Position numbers and translations under genes: made by a program. Shown here in pieces: positions 12,833 to 22,586 of a DNA stretch of 64,000 nucleotides. This stretch comes from Deferrisoma camini S3R1 (lineage in GTDB: Bacteria > Desulfobacterota > Deferrisomatia > Deferrisomatales > Deferrisomataceae): contig NZ_JAFN01000001.1 of assembly GCF_000526155.1 (NCBI RefSeq), forward strand, positions 3,226,264-3,290,263, written 5' to 3'. Each line of letters begins with the position of its first letter. Positions within the stretch are counted from its first letter, which is position 1. The notes below the pieces were generated by a model. That model ran no database searches. It was given only the letters and a program-made list of their open reading frames with translations, and had not been told where the DNA came from.

Positions 12833-13249
12833 CTACGCTTCGCTCGCGAGCGGCACCCCTGCCCGTCGGGCAGCCTCGGCGAGCTCTTCGTCAAAGGTGG
12901 CCAGTTCAAGACCCTCTCGAAAGGCTAGATCCAGGTAGCTCGCGTCGTACGCGGTGAGGCCGTATTCCCGAGCCACGGCCCGGCACCGGCTGAGGGTCCC
13001 CCCGTGGGGAGAGTCGATGCGGATGGGGAGTCGTTCGAGGAGCTCCACGGCCCGTTCGGTGTCCGCAGGCGTGATCCGCCCCCGCCGCTCGGCCGTCACG
13101 AGCACGTTGGCCATCTCGGACGGCCAGATCGCTGGCACGAGGGCTCCTTGCCGGATCACCCGTTCCAGGAGGCGCTCGGCAGCCGGGCTGGCCTCGTCCT
13201 GGAGGCACCAGGCCGCCGACACGGAACAGTCCACGACAATGGAGTTCAT
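12833..13249 (-). CDS. PIN-domain ribonuclease toxin VapC
   Basis: A 138-residue PIN protein with all expected acidic positions: VVDCSVSAAWCLQDE, WPSEMANVLV, LTAYDASYLDLAFREGL and TFDEELAEAA. It should be a Mg-dependent RNase held in check by the Phd/YefM-type antitoxin encoded just upstream, with a 4-nt overlap. In contrast to the PIN gene at 1702-2073, the catalytic Asp in AYDASYLDLA is present. Confidence 0.9.
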   Translation of the reverse strand: MNSIVVDCSVSAAWCLQDEASPAAERLLERVIRQGALVPAIWPSEMANVLVTAERRGRITPADTERAVELLERLPIRIDSPHGGTLSRCRAVAREYGLTAYDASYLDLAFREGLELATFDEELAEAARRAGVPLASEA

Positions 13250-13491
13250 CGGTCTCGCCCGTGATCCCGGAGGTCCCGGATCGACTCGGGGCCCGGGCGC
13301 GTGCGCGCACGCAGCGCCGCGAACTCCTGAACCAGTTCCTCCCCGCCCATTTCCCCCGCCGCTTCCGGCGGCACCAGCACGGCCACCGGTTTGCCGCGCC
13401 GGGTGATCGTCACTCTCTCGCCCCGCTCCACCGCGGCAAGCAGCCGGGAAAGATGGGTCTTGGCCTCGAACGCTCCCACTTGCATCGCCAT
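13246..13491 (-). CDS. Phd/YefM-family antitoxin
   Basis: An 81-residue antitoxin with the classic start VGAFEAKTHLSRLLAAVERG and the strand segment ERVTITRRGKPVAVLVP. The N-terminal half binds DNA as a dimer and the basic, flexible C-terminus neutralises the PIN toxin downstream. A perfect 11-bp inverted repeat lies immediately upstream (13498-13534) and probably is its operator. Confidence 0.9.
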   Translation of the reverse strand: MAMQVGAFEAKTHLSRLLAAVERGERVTITRRGKPVAVLVPPEAAGEMGGEELVQEFAALRARTRPGPESIRDLRDHGRDR

Positions 13492-13497
13492 TCCGCT

Positions 13498-13534
13498 ACC
13501 CTGTGAACTGGTTTAGATAACTGGTTCACAGGGT
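13498..13534. promoter_or_regulatory. Operator/promoter of the Phd-PIN module
   Basis: ACCCTGTGAAC and GTTCACAGGGT (11 bp, perfect) flank a 15-nt centre that itself contains the direct repeat AACTGGTT twice. The block starts 7 bp upstream of the antitoxin ATG. The arrangement suggests cooperative autoregulation by the antitoxin-toxin complex. Confidence 0.7.
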
Positions 13535-13573
13535 AGGGCGGGCGCGACAAGAGGTCAAGCGGCCGGTCGGCGG

Positions 13574-15403
<1,830 letters not shown>

Positions 15404-15420
15404 TGGGGAAACTCCCTTGG

Positions 15421-15510
15421 GATCCGTGACGGGTGACTGGAAACCGGTGACGCGTAACGGGTGACGGGTGACTGGAAACCGGTGACGAGTGATCCGTGAC
15501 GGGTGACCGT
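15421..15510. repeat. Short-period tract in the glmS leader
   Basis: About 90 bp built from degenerate 7-nt units such as GGTGACG, GGTGACT and GATCCGTGACG, with the longer word GTGACTGGAAACCGGTGACG used twice. It fills most of the space between the glmU stop and glmS start. It resembles the period-7 and period-8 tracts seen before other start codons in this window. Confidence 0.75.
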
Positions 15511-15522
15511 GGACCGCCCTGC

Positions 15523-16899
15523 CTACCCCTTGCCCGGCTTCCTATCCGACCAGCCCTCCACGTTGCGCTGCTTGCCCCGGGCCACGCCCAGGGCGCCGGA
15601 GGGCACGTCCTTGGTGATGGTGGAGCCCGCGCCCACCACGGCGCCGTCGCCCACCCGCACCGGCGCCACGAGGCTGGTGTTCGAGCCGATGAACGCCCCG
15701 TCGCCGATCACGGTGGGGTGCTTGTTCACGCCGTCGTAGTTGCAGGTGATCGTGCCCGCTCCGATGTTGGCGCCCTGGCCCACGGTGGCGTCGCCCAGGT
15801 AGGTGAGGTGGTTGGCCTTGCTGCCCCGGCCCAGCACGGCCTTTTTCATCTCCACGAAGTTGCCCACCCGGGCCTGGGGGCCCACCACCGCGCCCGGCCG
15901 CAGGTGGGCGAACGGGCCCACCTGGGCCCCGGCCTCGAGCCGGGCCTCGGTGAGCACGCAGTAGGGCTTTAGGTGACAGTCTGGACCCACCTCGGTGTCC
16001 ACCAGCACGCACCCGGTGTCGATGCGGGTGCCCGCGGCCACCCGGGTGGCGCCGGCGAGCCTCACCCCAGGGCCCAGGGTCACGTCGGGCTCGAGCTCCA
16101 CGCCGGGCTCGATCCAGGCGGTGGCCGGGTCCTCCAGGGTCACGCCGGCCTCCATCCAGGCCCGGTTGATCCGGTGGCGCAGCTCCCGGCTGGCCTCGGC
16201 CAGGTGGACCCGGGAGTTCACGCCCAGGGCCTCCATGGGGTCGGGCAGGGCCACGGCCGCGGCCGCCCCCTCCCCGGCGGCCAGGGCCACGGCGTCGGTC
16301 AGGTACACCTCGCCCTGGGCGTTGTCCGAGCCCACCCGGGCCAGGGCCTGCCACAGCCAGGGCAGCTCCACCGCGTAGGTGCCGGTGTTCACCTCGCGGA
16401 TGGCCTTCTCCTCGTCGGTGGCGTCGGCCTCCTCCACGATCCGCTCCACCCACCCGTCCGCGTCGCGCACCAGCCGGCCGTAGCCGGTGGGGTCGTCCGG
16501 CTCCATGGTGAGCACGGTGATCCGGGCGCCGGCGTCCCGGTGGGTGGCCACGAGCCGGCGCAGGGTCTCGGGCCGGATCAGGGGCACGTCGCCGCACAGG
16601 ATCAGGGCGGTGCCGGCAAACCCCTCCAGGGCCTCCCGGGCGCACAGCACGGCGTGGCCCGTGCCCCGCTGCTCGGCCTGCAGGGCGAACTCGATCCCCT
16701 CGGCCCCCAGGCTCCGGCGCACCTCGTCGGCCTGGTGCCCCACCACGGCCACGACCCGGTCCACGCCGGCCCGGCGGCAGGCGTCCAGGGGGTAGGCCAG
16801 GAGGGGGCGGCCGAGCAGGGGGTGGAGCACCTTGGCCGTGCTCGATCGCATCCGGGTGCCCTTGCCGGCGGCAAGGACGATGGCAGCCACGTCGTGCAT
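15523..16899 (-). CDS. glmU: Bifunctional UDP-N-acetylglucosamine pyrophosphorylase / glucosamine-1-phosphate acetyltransferase
   Basis: Catalyses the last two steps to UDP-GlcNAc. The 458-residue protein has an N-terminal nucleotidyltransferase with AAIVLAAGKGTRMRSSTAKV and the GDVPLI metal site, then a left-handed beta-helix acetyltransferase with hexapeptide repeats and NYDGVNKHPTVIGDGAFIGS. The ATG at 16899 matches the family start (MHDVAAIVLAAGKG); the frame is open upstream but without homology. Length is normal. Confidence 0.97.
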   Translation of the reverse strand: MHDVAAIVLAAGKGTRMRSSTAKVLHPLLGRPLLAYPLDACRRAGVDRVVAVVGHQADEVRRSLGAEGIEFALQAEQRGTGHAVLCAREALEGFAGTALILCGDVPLIRPETLRRLVATHRDAGARITVLTMEPDDPTGYGRLVRDADGWVERIVEEADATDEEKAIREVNTGTYAVELPWLWQALARVGSDNAQGEVYLTDAVALAAGEGAAAAVALPDPMEALGVNSRVHLAEASRELRHRINRAWMEAGVTLEDPATAWIEPGVELEPDVTLGPGVRLAGATRVAAGTRIDTGCVLVDTEVGPDCHLKPYCVLTEARLEAGAQVGPFAHLRPGAVVGPQARVGNFVEMKKAVLGRGSKANHLTYLGDATVGQGANIGAGTITCNYDGVNKHPTVIGDGAFIGSNTSLVAPVRVGDGAVVGAGSTITKDVPSGALGVARGKQRNVEGWSDRKPGKG

Positions 16900-16988
16900 G
16901 GGGTCTCCACTCCTCGAAGGGGTCTGCCCGCTCGGGCGCGCATTATCCGCGGGCCGGCCCGCCCGCGGCAACCCGGGCCGGCCCGCGC

Positions 16989-17606
16989 TCATCGCGGTCG
17001 CAAAAGGAGGTACGGGCCGTCGGCCTGGAGCTCCACCCGGAACGCCCCCAAAAAGTCCATGCCCAGGAGCCCGTCGGCGCCGGCCACGGCGTCGTGCACC
17101 ACGACCTTGAGCGGGCCGCGGCGCCGGCCGCCCACCTCCAGGGTCTGCACCTCGGCCCACCCGGCCCGGACCTTCCCCCCGGCCGTGTGGAGCTCCACCG
17201 GCGGGTCCCGACGCACCCTCAGGCCCACCCGCCGGGCCGCGTCGGGGCTCAGCACGGTCGTGGTGGCGCCGGTGTCGAGCACCAGCCGCAGTGGGCCTCG
17301 GCCGTTCACCCGGACCTCGGCCAGGTACCCGGCCCCGGCGTTGGACAACGGGATCCGGTCGGGGGGGCGGGCGGGGGGCAGTCGGTCGTCCAGGGTGCGG
17401 ACCCGGGACCGGAACTCGGGGGGCACCTGCCCCAGGTTGTCGGTGTAGTGGACCGTGCCGTCCGGGCCGGTCCACCGGTAGATCTCGGTCCGGCCGGCGC
17501 CGGCGGCTAGCGCCAGTGACAAAGCGAGCACAGCGCCTGTGCGTCGGCACGCAGCCGCGCGGCGCGGTGCTCGGGGTCCGCGTGGGGGTTGTGGCAGGTG
17601 GCGCAT
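16989..17606 (-). CDS. Retropepsin-like aspartic protease domain protein
   Basis: A secreted or periplasmic protein with an N-terminal hydrophobic segment (VLALSLALAAGAG), a DUF4124-like stretch (IYRWTGPDGTVHYTDNLGQV) and a single-lobe retropepsin fold. The active-site motif is VLDTGATTTVLS, with LLGMDFLGAFRVEL near the end. Single-lobe enzymes act as dimers. The start is uncertain: ATG at 17606 overlaps the cytochrome gene by about 100 bp, while GTG at 17531 overlaps it by about 25 bp and leaves a signal peptide without a basic head. It follows the cytochrome gene on the same strand. Confidence 0.75.
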   Translation of the reverse strand: MRHLPQPPRGPRAPRRAAACRRTGAVLALSLALAAGAGRTEIYRWTGPDGTVHYTDNLGQVPPEFRSRVRTLDDRLPPARPPDRIPLSNAGAGYLAEVRVNGRGPLRLVLDTGATTTVLSPDAARRVGLRVRRDPPVELHTAGGKVRAGWAEVQTLEVGGRRRGPLKVVVHDAVAGADGLLGMDFLGAFRVELQADGPYLLLRPR

Positions 17607-18874
17607 GTGACCTCACCCTGGGGGCCGAGGGGCAGGCTCGGGTCGGGTCGGATCTTGCCCGACGGCACCTTCAGATGATCGGCATTCGCGGGGTGCAAGT
17701 TTACGCTGTGGCACCGCAGGCACACCATCTTCGGCGAGGCCACCAGCTCGTGGCCCTCGGCCGAGCCGGGCACGGGCACGGCCACGTGGCAGGTAGGGCA
17801 GGTCTTGGGGTCGTCCACGTGGGGGCTGGCCTGGGTCAGCACCGACCGGTCGTGGCAGGCCCCGCACAGGTCGCTGGCCCCGCGGCTCCGGTCGTAGTAC
17901 CGCTCGCCCATGCGCTGCTCACCCGAGGCGCAGTGGTTGTCGTGGCAGGTGGTGCACACGATCTCGCCGTCGGGGCCCAAGGGGAGGTCGAGCCCCGAGG
18001 CGGCCAGGCGGGCGGCGGCCGGGGCCGACGGCGGGAACCCGGTGGGGTGGTGGCTGCGGTCGGTCACGTGGCAGCTGATGCACAGCACGTTCACGTCGCC
18101 CCGATACCGCAGGGCGTACCCCGGCGGCCGGATCGCGTCGGGGTCGGAGGTGGTGTGGCAGGCCCGGCAGGCGAAGTACTCGGGCACATGGGGGTTCGCC
18201 TCCCGGCCCCGTTCCAGGTGCCGGGCCACCTCCGTGCGCAGCAGGTGGGTGGTCTGGGTGGTGCCGTGGGGGTCGTGGCAGGTGAAGCAGGTCCAGGCTC
18301 CGCCTGGCCCCATGGGCACGTCCTTGGGCAGGCTCAGGTCCGGGTCCACGTTGCGGGGGTGGCCTTTGGCGAGCACGTCGTGGCAGAAGTTGCACAGCCG
18401 CTTGATCTCCAGCCGGGCCGAGCCCCGGCCGGTCAGGAGCCGGCCGCCCCTGCGCACGTGGCAGAACCCGCACCGGCCCTCGCCCCGGCGGGCCCGGTGG
18501 GGGTTGGCGTGGTCCAGGGACGAGCCGTGGCACTGGATGCAGAACCCCATGCGGGTCATGCCGGGCTCGGCCCGCAGGAACTCCCGGTCGGGGTCCCCGC
18601 CGTGGAGGCGGTGGCAGGTGCGGCACAGCAGGGCGCCGTCGGCGGCCAGGGGGAACCCCTCCGGGATCCGGACGTCCCGGGCCGCGATGCCCACGGGGTG
18701 TGGGTTCTCGGTCGCCTCGTGGCAGTTCCAGCAGTCCGCGATCCGCGGGCCGGAGTGGCAGTCGTCGCAGGCCAGCTCGGCGTGGCTGCCCGCCAGGGGT
18801 GCTGGCGCATCCGGGGTTGCCCCGGACGCCGCGCCCCACAGAACGAGAAGCAGGACCCCGGCGAGCCGCCTCAC
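17507..18874 (-). CDS. Secreted multiheme c-type cytochrome with 15 CXXCH motifs
   Basis: The 455-residue precursor has a signal peptide ([18 protein letters not shown]) and 15 CXXCH heme sites, from CDDCH near residue 35 to CSLCHWR at the very C-terminus. Many sites sit in HDPHGT or NPHADP-type contexts, as in doubled CXXCH cytochromes. It should be a periplasmic or outer-surface electron carrier. The GTG start overlaps the stop of the upstream TPR gene (GTGA). The TPR partner suggests an assembly or docking role for that protein. The terminal electron partner cannot be read from the sequence. Confidence 0.92.
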   Translation of the reverse strand: MRRLAGVLLLVLWGAASGATPDAPAPLAGSHAELACDDCHSGPRIADCWNCHEATENPHPVGIAARDVRIPEGFPLAADGALLCRTCHRLHGGDPDREFLRAEPGMTRMGFCIQCHGSSLDHANPHRARRGEGRCGFCHVRRGGRLLTGRGSARLEIKRLCNFCHDVLAKGHPRNVDPDLSLPKDVPMGPGGAWTCFTCHDPHGTTQTTHLLRTEVARHLERGREANPHVPEYFACRACHTTSDPDAIRPPGYALRYRGDVNVLCISCHVTDRSHHPTGFPPSAPAAARLAASGLDLPLGPDGEIVCTTCHDNHCASGEQRMGERYYDRSRGASDLCGACHDRSVLTQASPHVDDPKTCPTCHVAVPVPGSAEGHELVASPKMVCLRCHSVNLHPANADHLKVPSGKIRPDPSLPLGPQGEVTCATCHNPHADPEHRAARLRADAQALCSLCHWR

Positions 18875-19821
18875 GGCACACCCCCCAGCCGGATCAGCAG
18901 CTTCCGGGTCGCCTCCTTGGCCCGTTCGTCCGCGATGCGGGGGAACCGGTCCAGGTTCTCCCGGAGCAGGGCGAGGGCCTCGACGGTCTGCCCCCGACCG
19001 GCCAGCATCCGGGCCAGGTCGAGGCGCACCCCGTAGGTGAGGGGGTCGTCCGGATCGGTGGCCAGGATCTCCCGAAACACCCGCTCGGCCTCGGCCGTGC
19101 GGCCCAGGCGGGCCAGGGTCTGGGCCTCGAGCCGCCGGCCGGGCAGGTACCGGGGCGCGAACTCCCGCAGCCGCGCCAGCCGCCGCAGGGCGGCCTCGGG
19201 TTGGCCGGACCGGGCCAGGGCCACGGCCTCGTTGTAGGTGGAGAGCCGCGTGTACACGCTGCGGAGGTTGAACCGGGCCTCGGCAAAGTCGGGATCCGCC
19301 TCCAGGGCCTTGCGAAACGCGGCCACGGCCGCGTCGAACCGGTCCAGGGAGTACAGGGCCACCCCCCGGGCGTTGTGCACCCGCTCCACCGCGTAGAAGT
19401 CGGGGGCCACCTCCAGGAACCGGTCGAGAACCCGGAGGGCCTTCTCGTACTCGCCCCCCTTGAGCAGGAGAAGCCCTTGAAAGTAGTAGGCCTGGTACAG
19501 GGCCTGCTCGGTGGGGCCGGGCGGGGTGATCCGCAGGAGCAGCCCCACCCGGTCGTAGGCCAGGGCCGCATCCCGGTAGTGGGTCATGCCCTGCTCGAAC
19601 AGCTGGTGGTAGATGCGGGCCAGGGGCGGGTAGGGGTAGGTGGGGTCGGCGTCCTCCGAGCGCTCGAACCCCTCCAGCGCCTGCTGGATCCGGCCGGCCC
19701 GGTAGGCCCGCATGGCTTTCTTGTACAGCTCGGACGCCTGCTTCCGGTCGGCCTGCGCGGACACCGTGCCCAGGGCGAGCCACACGGCCGCCGCCAGCGC
19801 GGCCCAGGCGAAACGGCCCAT
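18871..19821 (-). CDS. Exported tetratricopeptide-repeat protein
   Basis: A 316-residue protein with a signal peptide ([20 protein letters not shown]) and at least six TPR helix pairs, for example [40 protein letters not shown] and [18 protein letters not shown]. TPRs mediate protein-protein contacts. It is translationally coupled to the 15-heme cytochrome downstream, so it may help assemble or anchor that protein in the periplasm (inference). I start it at 19821, where the signal peptide begins; the longer open frame upstream has no coding character. Confidence 0.85.
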   Translation of the reverse strand: MGRFAWAALAAAVWLALGTVSAQADRKQASELYKKAMRAYRAGRIQQALEGFERSEDADPTYPYPPLARIYHQLFEQGMTHYRDAALAYDRVGLLLRITPPGPTEQALYQAYYFQGLLLLKGGEYEKALRVLDRFLEVAPDFYAVERVHNARGVALYSLDRFDAAVAAFRKALEADPDFAEARFNLRSVYTRLSTYNEAVALARSGQPEAALRRLARLREFAPRYLPGRRLEAQTLARLGRTAEAERVFREILATDPDDPLTYGVRLDLARMLAGRGQTVEALALLRENLDRFPRIADERAKEATRKLLIRLGGVP

Positions 19822-19967
19822 CCTCTCTGCCTCCCGCCCCGCCCCGCCCCTCGAAGTCACACCCCACGGGCCCCAAGGATACCCGCCGGACCCGGCCGGC
19901 GCATCCCCCTTTGGGATGAGACCGGGGGATTCCCGCAGATTTTGTGCCGGTTCTGCCGATTTGTTAC

Positions 19968-19995
19968 TTGCGCAGTCCTCGAACGGGTGTAATTC
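19968..19995 (+). promoter_or_regulatory. Promoter of the rubredoxin-flavodiiron operon
   Basis: TTGCGC at 19968 and TAATTC at 19990 are 16 nt apart, about 50 bp before the rubredoxin ATG, which has AAAGGAGG upstream. The intergenic region also serves the divergent TPR-cytochrome operon. Confidence 0.5.
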
Positions 19996-20047
19996 TTGGT
20001 CGCTCTCGGGTATCCGTCTCACCCCGACGACCGAAAGGAGGACCGAC

Positions 20048-20206
20048 ATGAAGAAGTACCAGTGCACCGTGTGCGGCTACGTCTACGACCCCGCCAAGGG
20101 CGACCCGGACCACGGGGTCCAGCCGGGCACGGCGTTCGAGGACCTGCCCGACGACTGGACCTGCCCGGACTGCGGCGCCGAGAAGGACATGTTCGAGGAG
20201 ATGTGA
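20048..20206 (+). CDS. Rubredoxin
   Basis: A 52-residue electron carrier with the two Fe-binding knuckles [10 protein letters not shown] and [13 protein letters not shown] and the usual Trp before the second. It directly precedes, with a one-base stop/start overlap (TGATG), a flavodiiron protein. It is the expected electron donor for O2 or NO reduction, as in the rubredoxin:oxygen oxidoreductase systems of anaerobes. Confidence 0.97.
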   Translation: MKKYQCTVCGYVYDPAKGDPDHGVQPGTAFEDLPDDWTCPDCGAEKDMFEEM

Positions 20207-21387
20207 TGCATCCGGTGGAGATCGCCGACGGCATCCACTGGGTGGGGGTGCTCGACCCGCAGCTTCGCATCTTCGATGTGATCATGCGGGCCGAGCAGGG
20301 CACCACGTACAACGCGTACCTGGTGCAAGGTCGGGACAAGACCGCCCTGATCGAGACGTCCAAGGGCCGGTTCACCGACACCTTCCTGGAGACCCTGGGC
20401 CGGGTCGTGGACCCGGCCCGGATCGACTACGTGGTGCTGAACCACCTGGAGCCGGACCATTCCGGGGCCTTGGGGGCGCTTCTGGAGGTGGCGCCCCGGG
20501 CCCGGGTGGTGGTGACCAAGCCGGGCAGCGTGTTCCTGCGCCAGATCCTCAACCGCGACGTGGATCCGCTGGTGGTCACGGATGGCCAGGAGATCGACCT
20601 GGGGGGCAAGACCCTCCGGTTCCTCCTGGCCCCGTTCCTCCACTGGCCCGACACCATGTTCACCTACGCGGTGGAGGACCAGGTCCTGTTCCCGTGCGAC
20701 TTCCTGGGGGCCCACTACTGCGACGACCGGCTGTTCAACGATCTGGTGGACAACTACGAGTACGCGTTCCGGTACTACTTCCACGTCATCATGCGGCCGT
20801 TCAAGGAGCACGTGCGCAAGGGCCTGGAGAAGATCCAGGACCTGCCGCTGCGGGCGGTGTGCCCGAGCCACGGGCCGATCCTGCGGACCCGGATCGGGGC
20901 GTACCTGGAGAAGTACCGGCGGTGGGCCGCCGAGCCCGACAAGGGGCCGGCCAAGCGGCTGCTGGTGTTCTACGCCAGCTCCTACGGGAACACGGAGAAG
21001 ATGGCCCGGGCCATCGCGGCCGGCGCCCGGCGGGCCGGGGCCGACGTGGCCCTGTTCGACCTGGTGGGCGTGGACTTCGAGGCCGTGCTGGACGAGCTGG
21101 AGGCGGCCGACGGGGTGGCCGTGGGGTCGTGCACCATCAACGGCGACGCCCTGGAGCACGCGTGGCTGCTGCTCGCGTCCATGGCCACGGTGCGGGTCAA
21201 GGGGAAGGTGGGCGCGGCGTTCGGTTCCTACGGCTGGAGCGGCGAGGGGCCCAAGATGCTCGCGGAGCGGATGCGGGGCCTCAGGTTCCGGGTGCCCGAG
21301 GAACCGCTGCGGGTGCAGCTCGTTCCCTCGGACGAGGACCTGGCGGCCTGCGAGGACTACGGCCGGAGGCTGGCCGAGGCCCTGTAG
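20206..21387 (+). CDS. Class A flavodiiron protein (FprA/ROO-type)
   Basis: Reduces O2 to water and/or NO to N2O in the cytoplasm, protecting anaerobic enzymes. The 393-residue protein has an N-terminal beta-lactamase-like domain with the diiron ligands visible: H-x-E-x-D in NHLEPDHSGALG, His in FLHWPDTMF, Asp in FPCDFLGAH and His in CPSHGPI. The C-terminal flavodoxin domain binds FMN (VFYASSYGNTEKMARAIAAG; GSYGWSGEGPKML). It is the standard two-domain class A form, with rubredoxin supplied by the coupled upstream gene. A strong terminator follows. Confidence 0.96.
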   Translation: MHPVEIADGIHWVGVLDPQLRIFDVIMRAEQGTTYNAYLVQGRDKTALIETSKGRFTDTFLETLGRVVDPARIDYVVLNHLEPDHSGALGALLEVAPRARVVVTKPGSVFLRQILNRDVDPLVVTDGQEIDLGGKTLRFLLAPFLHWPDTMFTYAVEDQVLFPCDFLGAHYCDDRLFNDLVDNYEYAFRYYFHVIMRPFKEHVRKGLEKIQDLPLRAVCPSHGPILRTRIGAYLEKYRRWAAEPDKGPAKRLLVFYASSYGNTEKMARAIAAGARRAGADVALFDLVGVDFEAVLDELEAADGVAVGSCTINGDALEHAWLLLASMATVRVKGKVGAAFGSYGWSGEGPKMLAERMRGLRFRVPEEPLRVQLVPSDEDLAACEDYGRRLAEAL

Positions 21388-21411
21388 CTCGCTGGCCCCC
21401 GCGCACCCGAG

Positions 21412-21441
21412 CGGCCCGGCGAAGCGCCGGGCCGTTTTTTT
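21412..21441 (+). terminator. Rho-independent terminator after the flavodiiron gene
   Basis: A 10-bp perfect stem (CGGCCCGGCG/CGCCGGGCCG) with a 3-nt loop is followed by seven T residues. Confidence 0.92.
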
Positions 21442-21476
21442 ACCGAACTTTAATGCGGCGCTAAGGATGCTTTCAT

Positions 21477-21622
21477 ATTGACCGGGTAGGATGTCCACCG
21501 TAGGCGAAGCAAACGGAACGAACCCGGCGGGTGGCAGCGCCGGGGCGCCGCGAGCCTCTCCTCATCTTCCTCCTCCTGCCCGAAGGGGGCCGCCGGAATC
21601 GGTGGCCCCCTTCGGGTTTTTG
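21477..21622 (+). ncRNA. Candidate small RNA with its own promoter and terminator
   Basis: Between the flavodiiron terminator and the repeat block, TTGACC (21479-21484) and TAGGCG lie 17 nt apart. About 110 nt further on is a perfect 16-bp terminator stem (CCCGAAGGGGGCCGCC and its complement, 21579-21616) followed by T residues. The presumed transcript (about 21510-21620) contains a GC-rich hairpin and an unpaired pyrimidine run, TCTTCCTCCTCCTGCCC, that would pair with Shine-Dalgarno sequences. Short open frames run through the terminator and are not convincing. The promoter -10 is weak, and I match no known RNA family. Confidence 0.5.
21579..21622 (+). terminator. Strong intrinsic terminator of the candidate small RNA
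   Basis: CCCGAAGGGGGCCGCC at 21579-21594 pairs with GGTGGCCCCCTTCGGG at 21601-21616 (one G-T pair at most), loop GGAATC, then TTTTTG. There is no coding gene upstream of it other than the already terminated flavodiiron gene. Confidence 0.9.
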
Positions 21623-21657
21623 TTGACCTGGCGACAAAATAGGCGCGTTACCTTGGA

Positions 21658-21709
21658 GGGAAGCCCCGTCAGGCCCCTGTGAAGCCCTACAACGGGAAGG
21701 GTAACTTTC
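21658..21709 (+). repeat. Intergenic repeat module E, copy 1
   Basis: GGGAAGCCCCGTCAGGCCCC, then CCCTACAACGGGAAGGGTAA. The same word order occurs at 41149-41202 (+), 33652-33705 (-) and 62121-62168 (-). It lies downstream of a gene or transcription unit in each case. Confidence 0.8.
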
Positions 21710-21730
21710 TTGGTCCGGGGCTCATTGCCG

Positions 21731-21895
21731 GCGGCGGGGCATGGGATTCAGGAACCAGATTTCAGCGGACAGAAGACAGGAACTCCCGAAAAGCAGTTTG
21801 GGTTCCTGCGGGGATCGTCTCGGGGCACCGAAGAGCCTTCTCCCTGTCCACTGACTTCTGAATTCTGGTCCCTGGTCCCCATGCCCCCCGGACCG
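21731..21895 (+). repeat. Intergenic repeat family A, subtype A2, copy 1
   Basis: An imperfect inverted repeat. The left arm contains CAGGAACCAGATTTCAGCGG, the right arm TCCACTGACTTCTGAATTC, and a 65-bp core carries CCCGAAAAGCAGTTTGGG. A second copy in the opposite orientation is at 61751-61890. The remaining sequence between here and 21957 shows no gene. Confidence 0.8.
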
Positions 21896-21956
21896 TGAGG
21901 TGGAGGCAAAGAGGCATGGTGATTCCTAGAACGCATGGGAATCCGAGAGGTTTTCA

Positions 21957-22014
21957 AGCCTCCTAGCCTCCTAGCCTCCCAGCATCCTAGCGTCCTAGCG
22001 GAAGTTACTGGGAA
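21957..22014 (+). repeat. Short-period tract (module B variant)
   Basis: Period-8 units AGCCTCCT, AGCCTCCC, AGCATCCT and AGCGTCCT, ending GAAGTTACTGGGAAGG. The same terminal word closes B modules at 53821 and 60414. Here it precedes the 3' end of a minus-strand gene, not a start codon. Confidence 0.75.
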
Positions 22015-22045
22015 GGGCAGGTCCCTTGCCCTTCCGGTCAGGGGT

Positions 22046-22534
22046 CTACTCCGTGTGCCTCACGATCAGCACCGGCACCCTGGCGCGCTGGGTCACCCGG
22101 TGGGCCACCGAGCCCAGCAGCACCTCGCCCATGGCCGAGTGGCCGTGGGAGCCCATCACGATCACGTCGGCCCCGCACCGCTGGGCCTCGTCCAGGATGG
22201 CCTGGTAGGGCCGGCCCTCCACCACCCGCACCTCCCGGACCCGGTCCCGGCCGGCCGGGTCGGTGCAGGTCTCCTCCTGGCAGAACAGCTCCAGGCGCTC
22301 GCGGATTTTCTCCACAATGCGCTCGCGTCCCTCGGCGTCGAGCCTCTGCCGGGTCTCCTTGGGCAGGTACAGGTCCACCATGCTCCGGGCCGTGGGGTTC
22401 AGCGGCTCCAAGGCGTGGACCACCACGATCCGGGCGTCGTATCGCTGGGCCAGGCTCATGGCCCACCGGAACGCCCGGGGGGCGTGGGGGGAGAGGTCCG
22501 TGGCGAACAGGATCGTGCGAATCTCGGGCAGCAT
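22046..22534 (-). CDS. Universal stress protein UspA family
   Basis: A 162-residue single-domain Usp with ILFATDLSPHAPRAFRWAMS at the start and the nucleotide-binding signature GSHGHSAMGEVLLGSVAHRV near the C-terminus, so it is likely of the ATP-binding subtype. These cytosolic dimers respond to starvation and oxidative stress. It lies about 50 bp downstream of the FAD-dependent oxidase on the same strand. A second Usp gene is at 34600. Confidence 0.92.
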   Translation of the reverse strand: MLPEIRTILFATDLSPHAPRAFRWAMSLAQRYDARIVVVHALEPLNPTARSMVDLYLPKETRQRLDAEGRERIVEKIRERLELFCQEETCTDPAGRDRVREVRVVEGRPYQAILDEAQRCGADVIVMGSHGHSAMGEVLLGSVAHRVTQRARVPVLIVRHTE

Positions 22535-22586
22535 GGGAAGCTCCTTTCGCTGCGGTGGGAACGGGTCGGTCGGGGATCCCCAGGGA

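Noticed and set aside
13498-13534. Inverted repeat before the Phd antitoxin as a transcription terminator
   Set aside because: It has a 15-nt centre with a direct repeat, no T run on either strand, and lies directly at the antitoxin start, which fits an operator better.
15421-15510. Possible CRISPR array upstream of glmS
   Set aside because: Units are 7 nt and contiguous, with no spacers of 30 nt and no cas genes in the window.
21491-21682. A 63-codon frame over the candidate small RNA
   Set aside because: It passes through a perfect 16-bp terminator stem and its T run, has no ribosome binding site, and the start lies within the promoter spacer.
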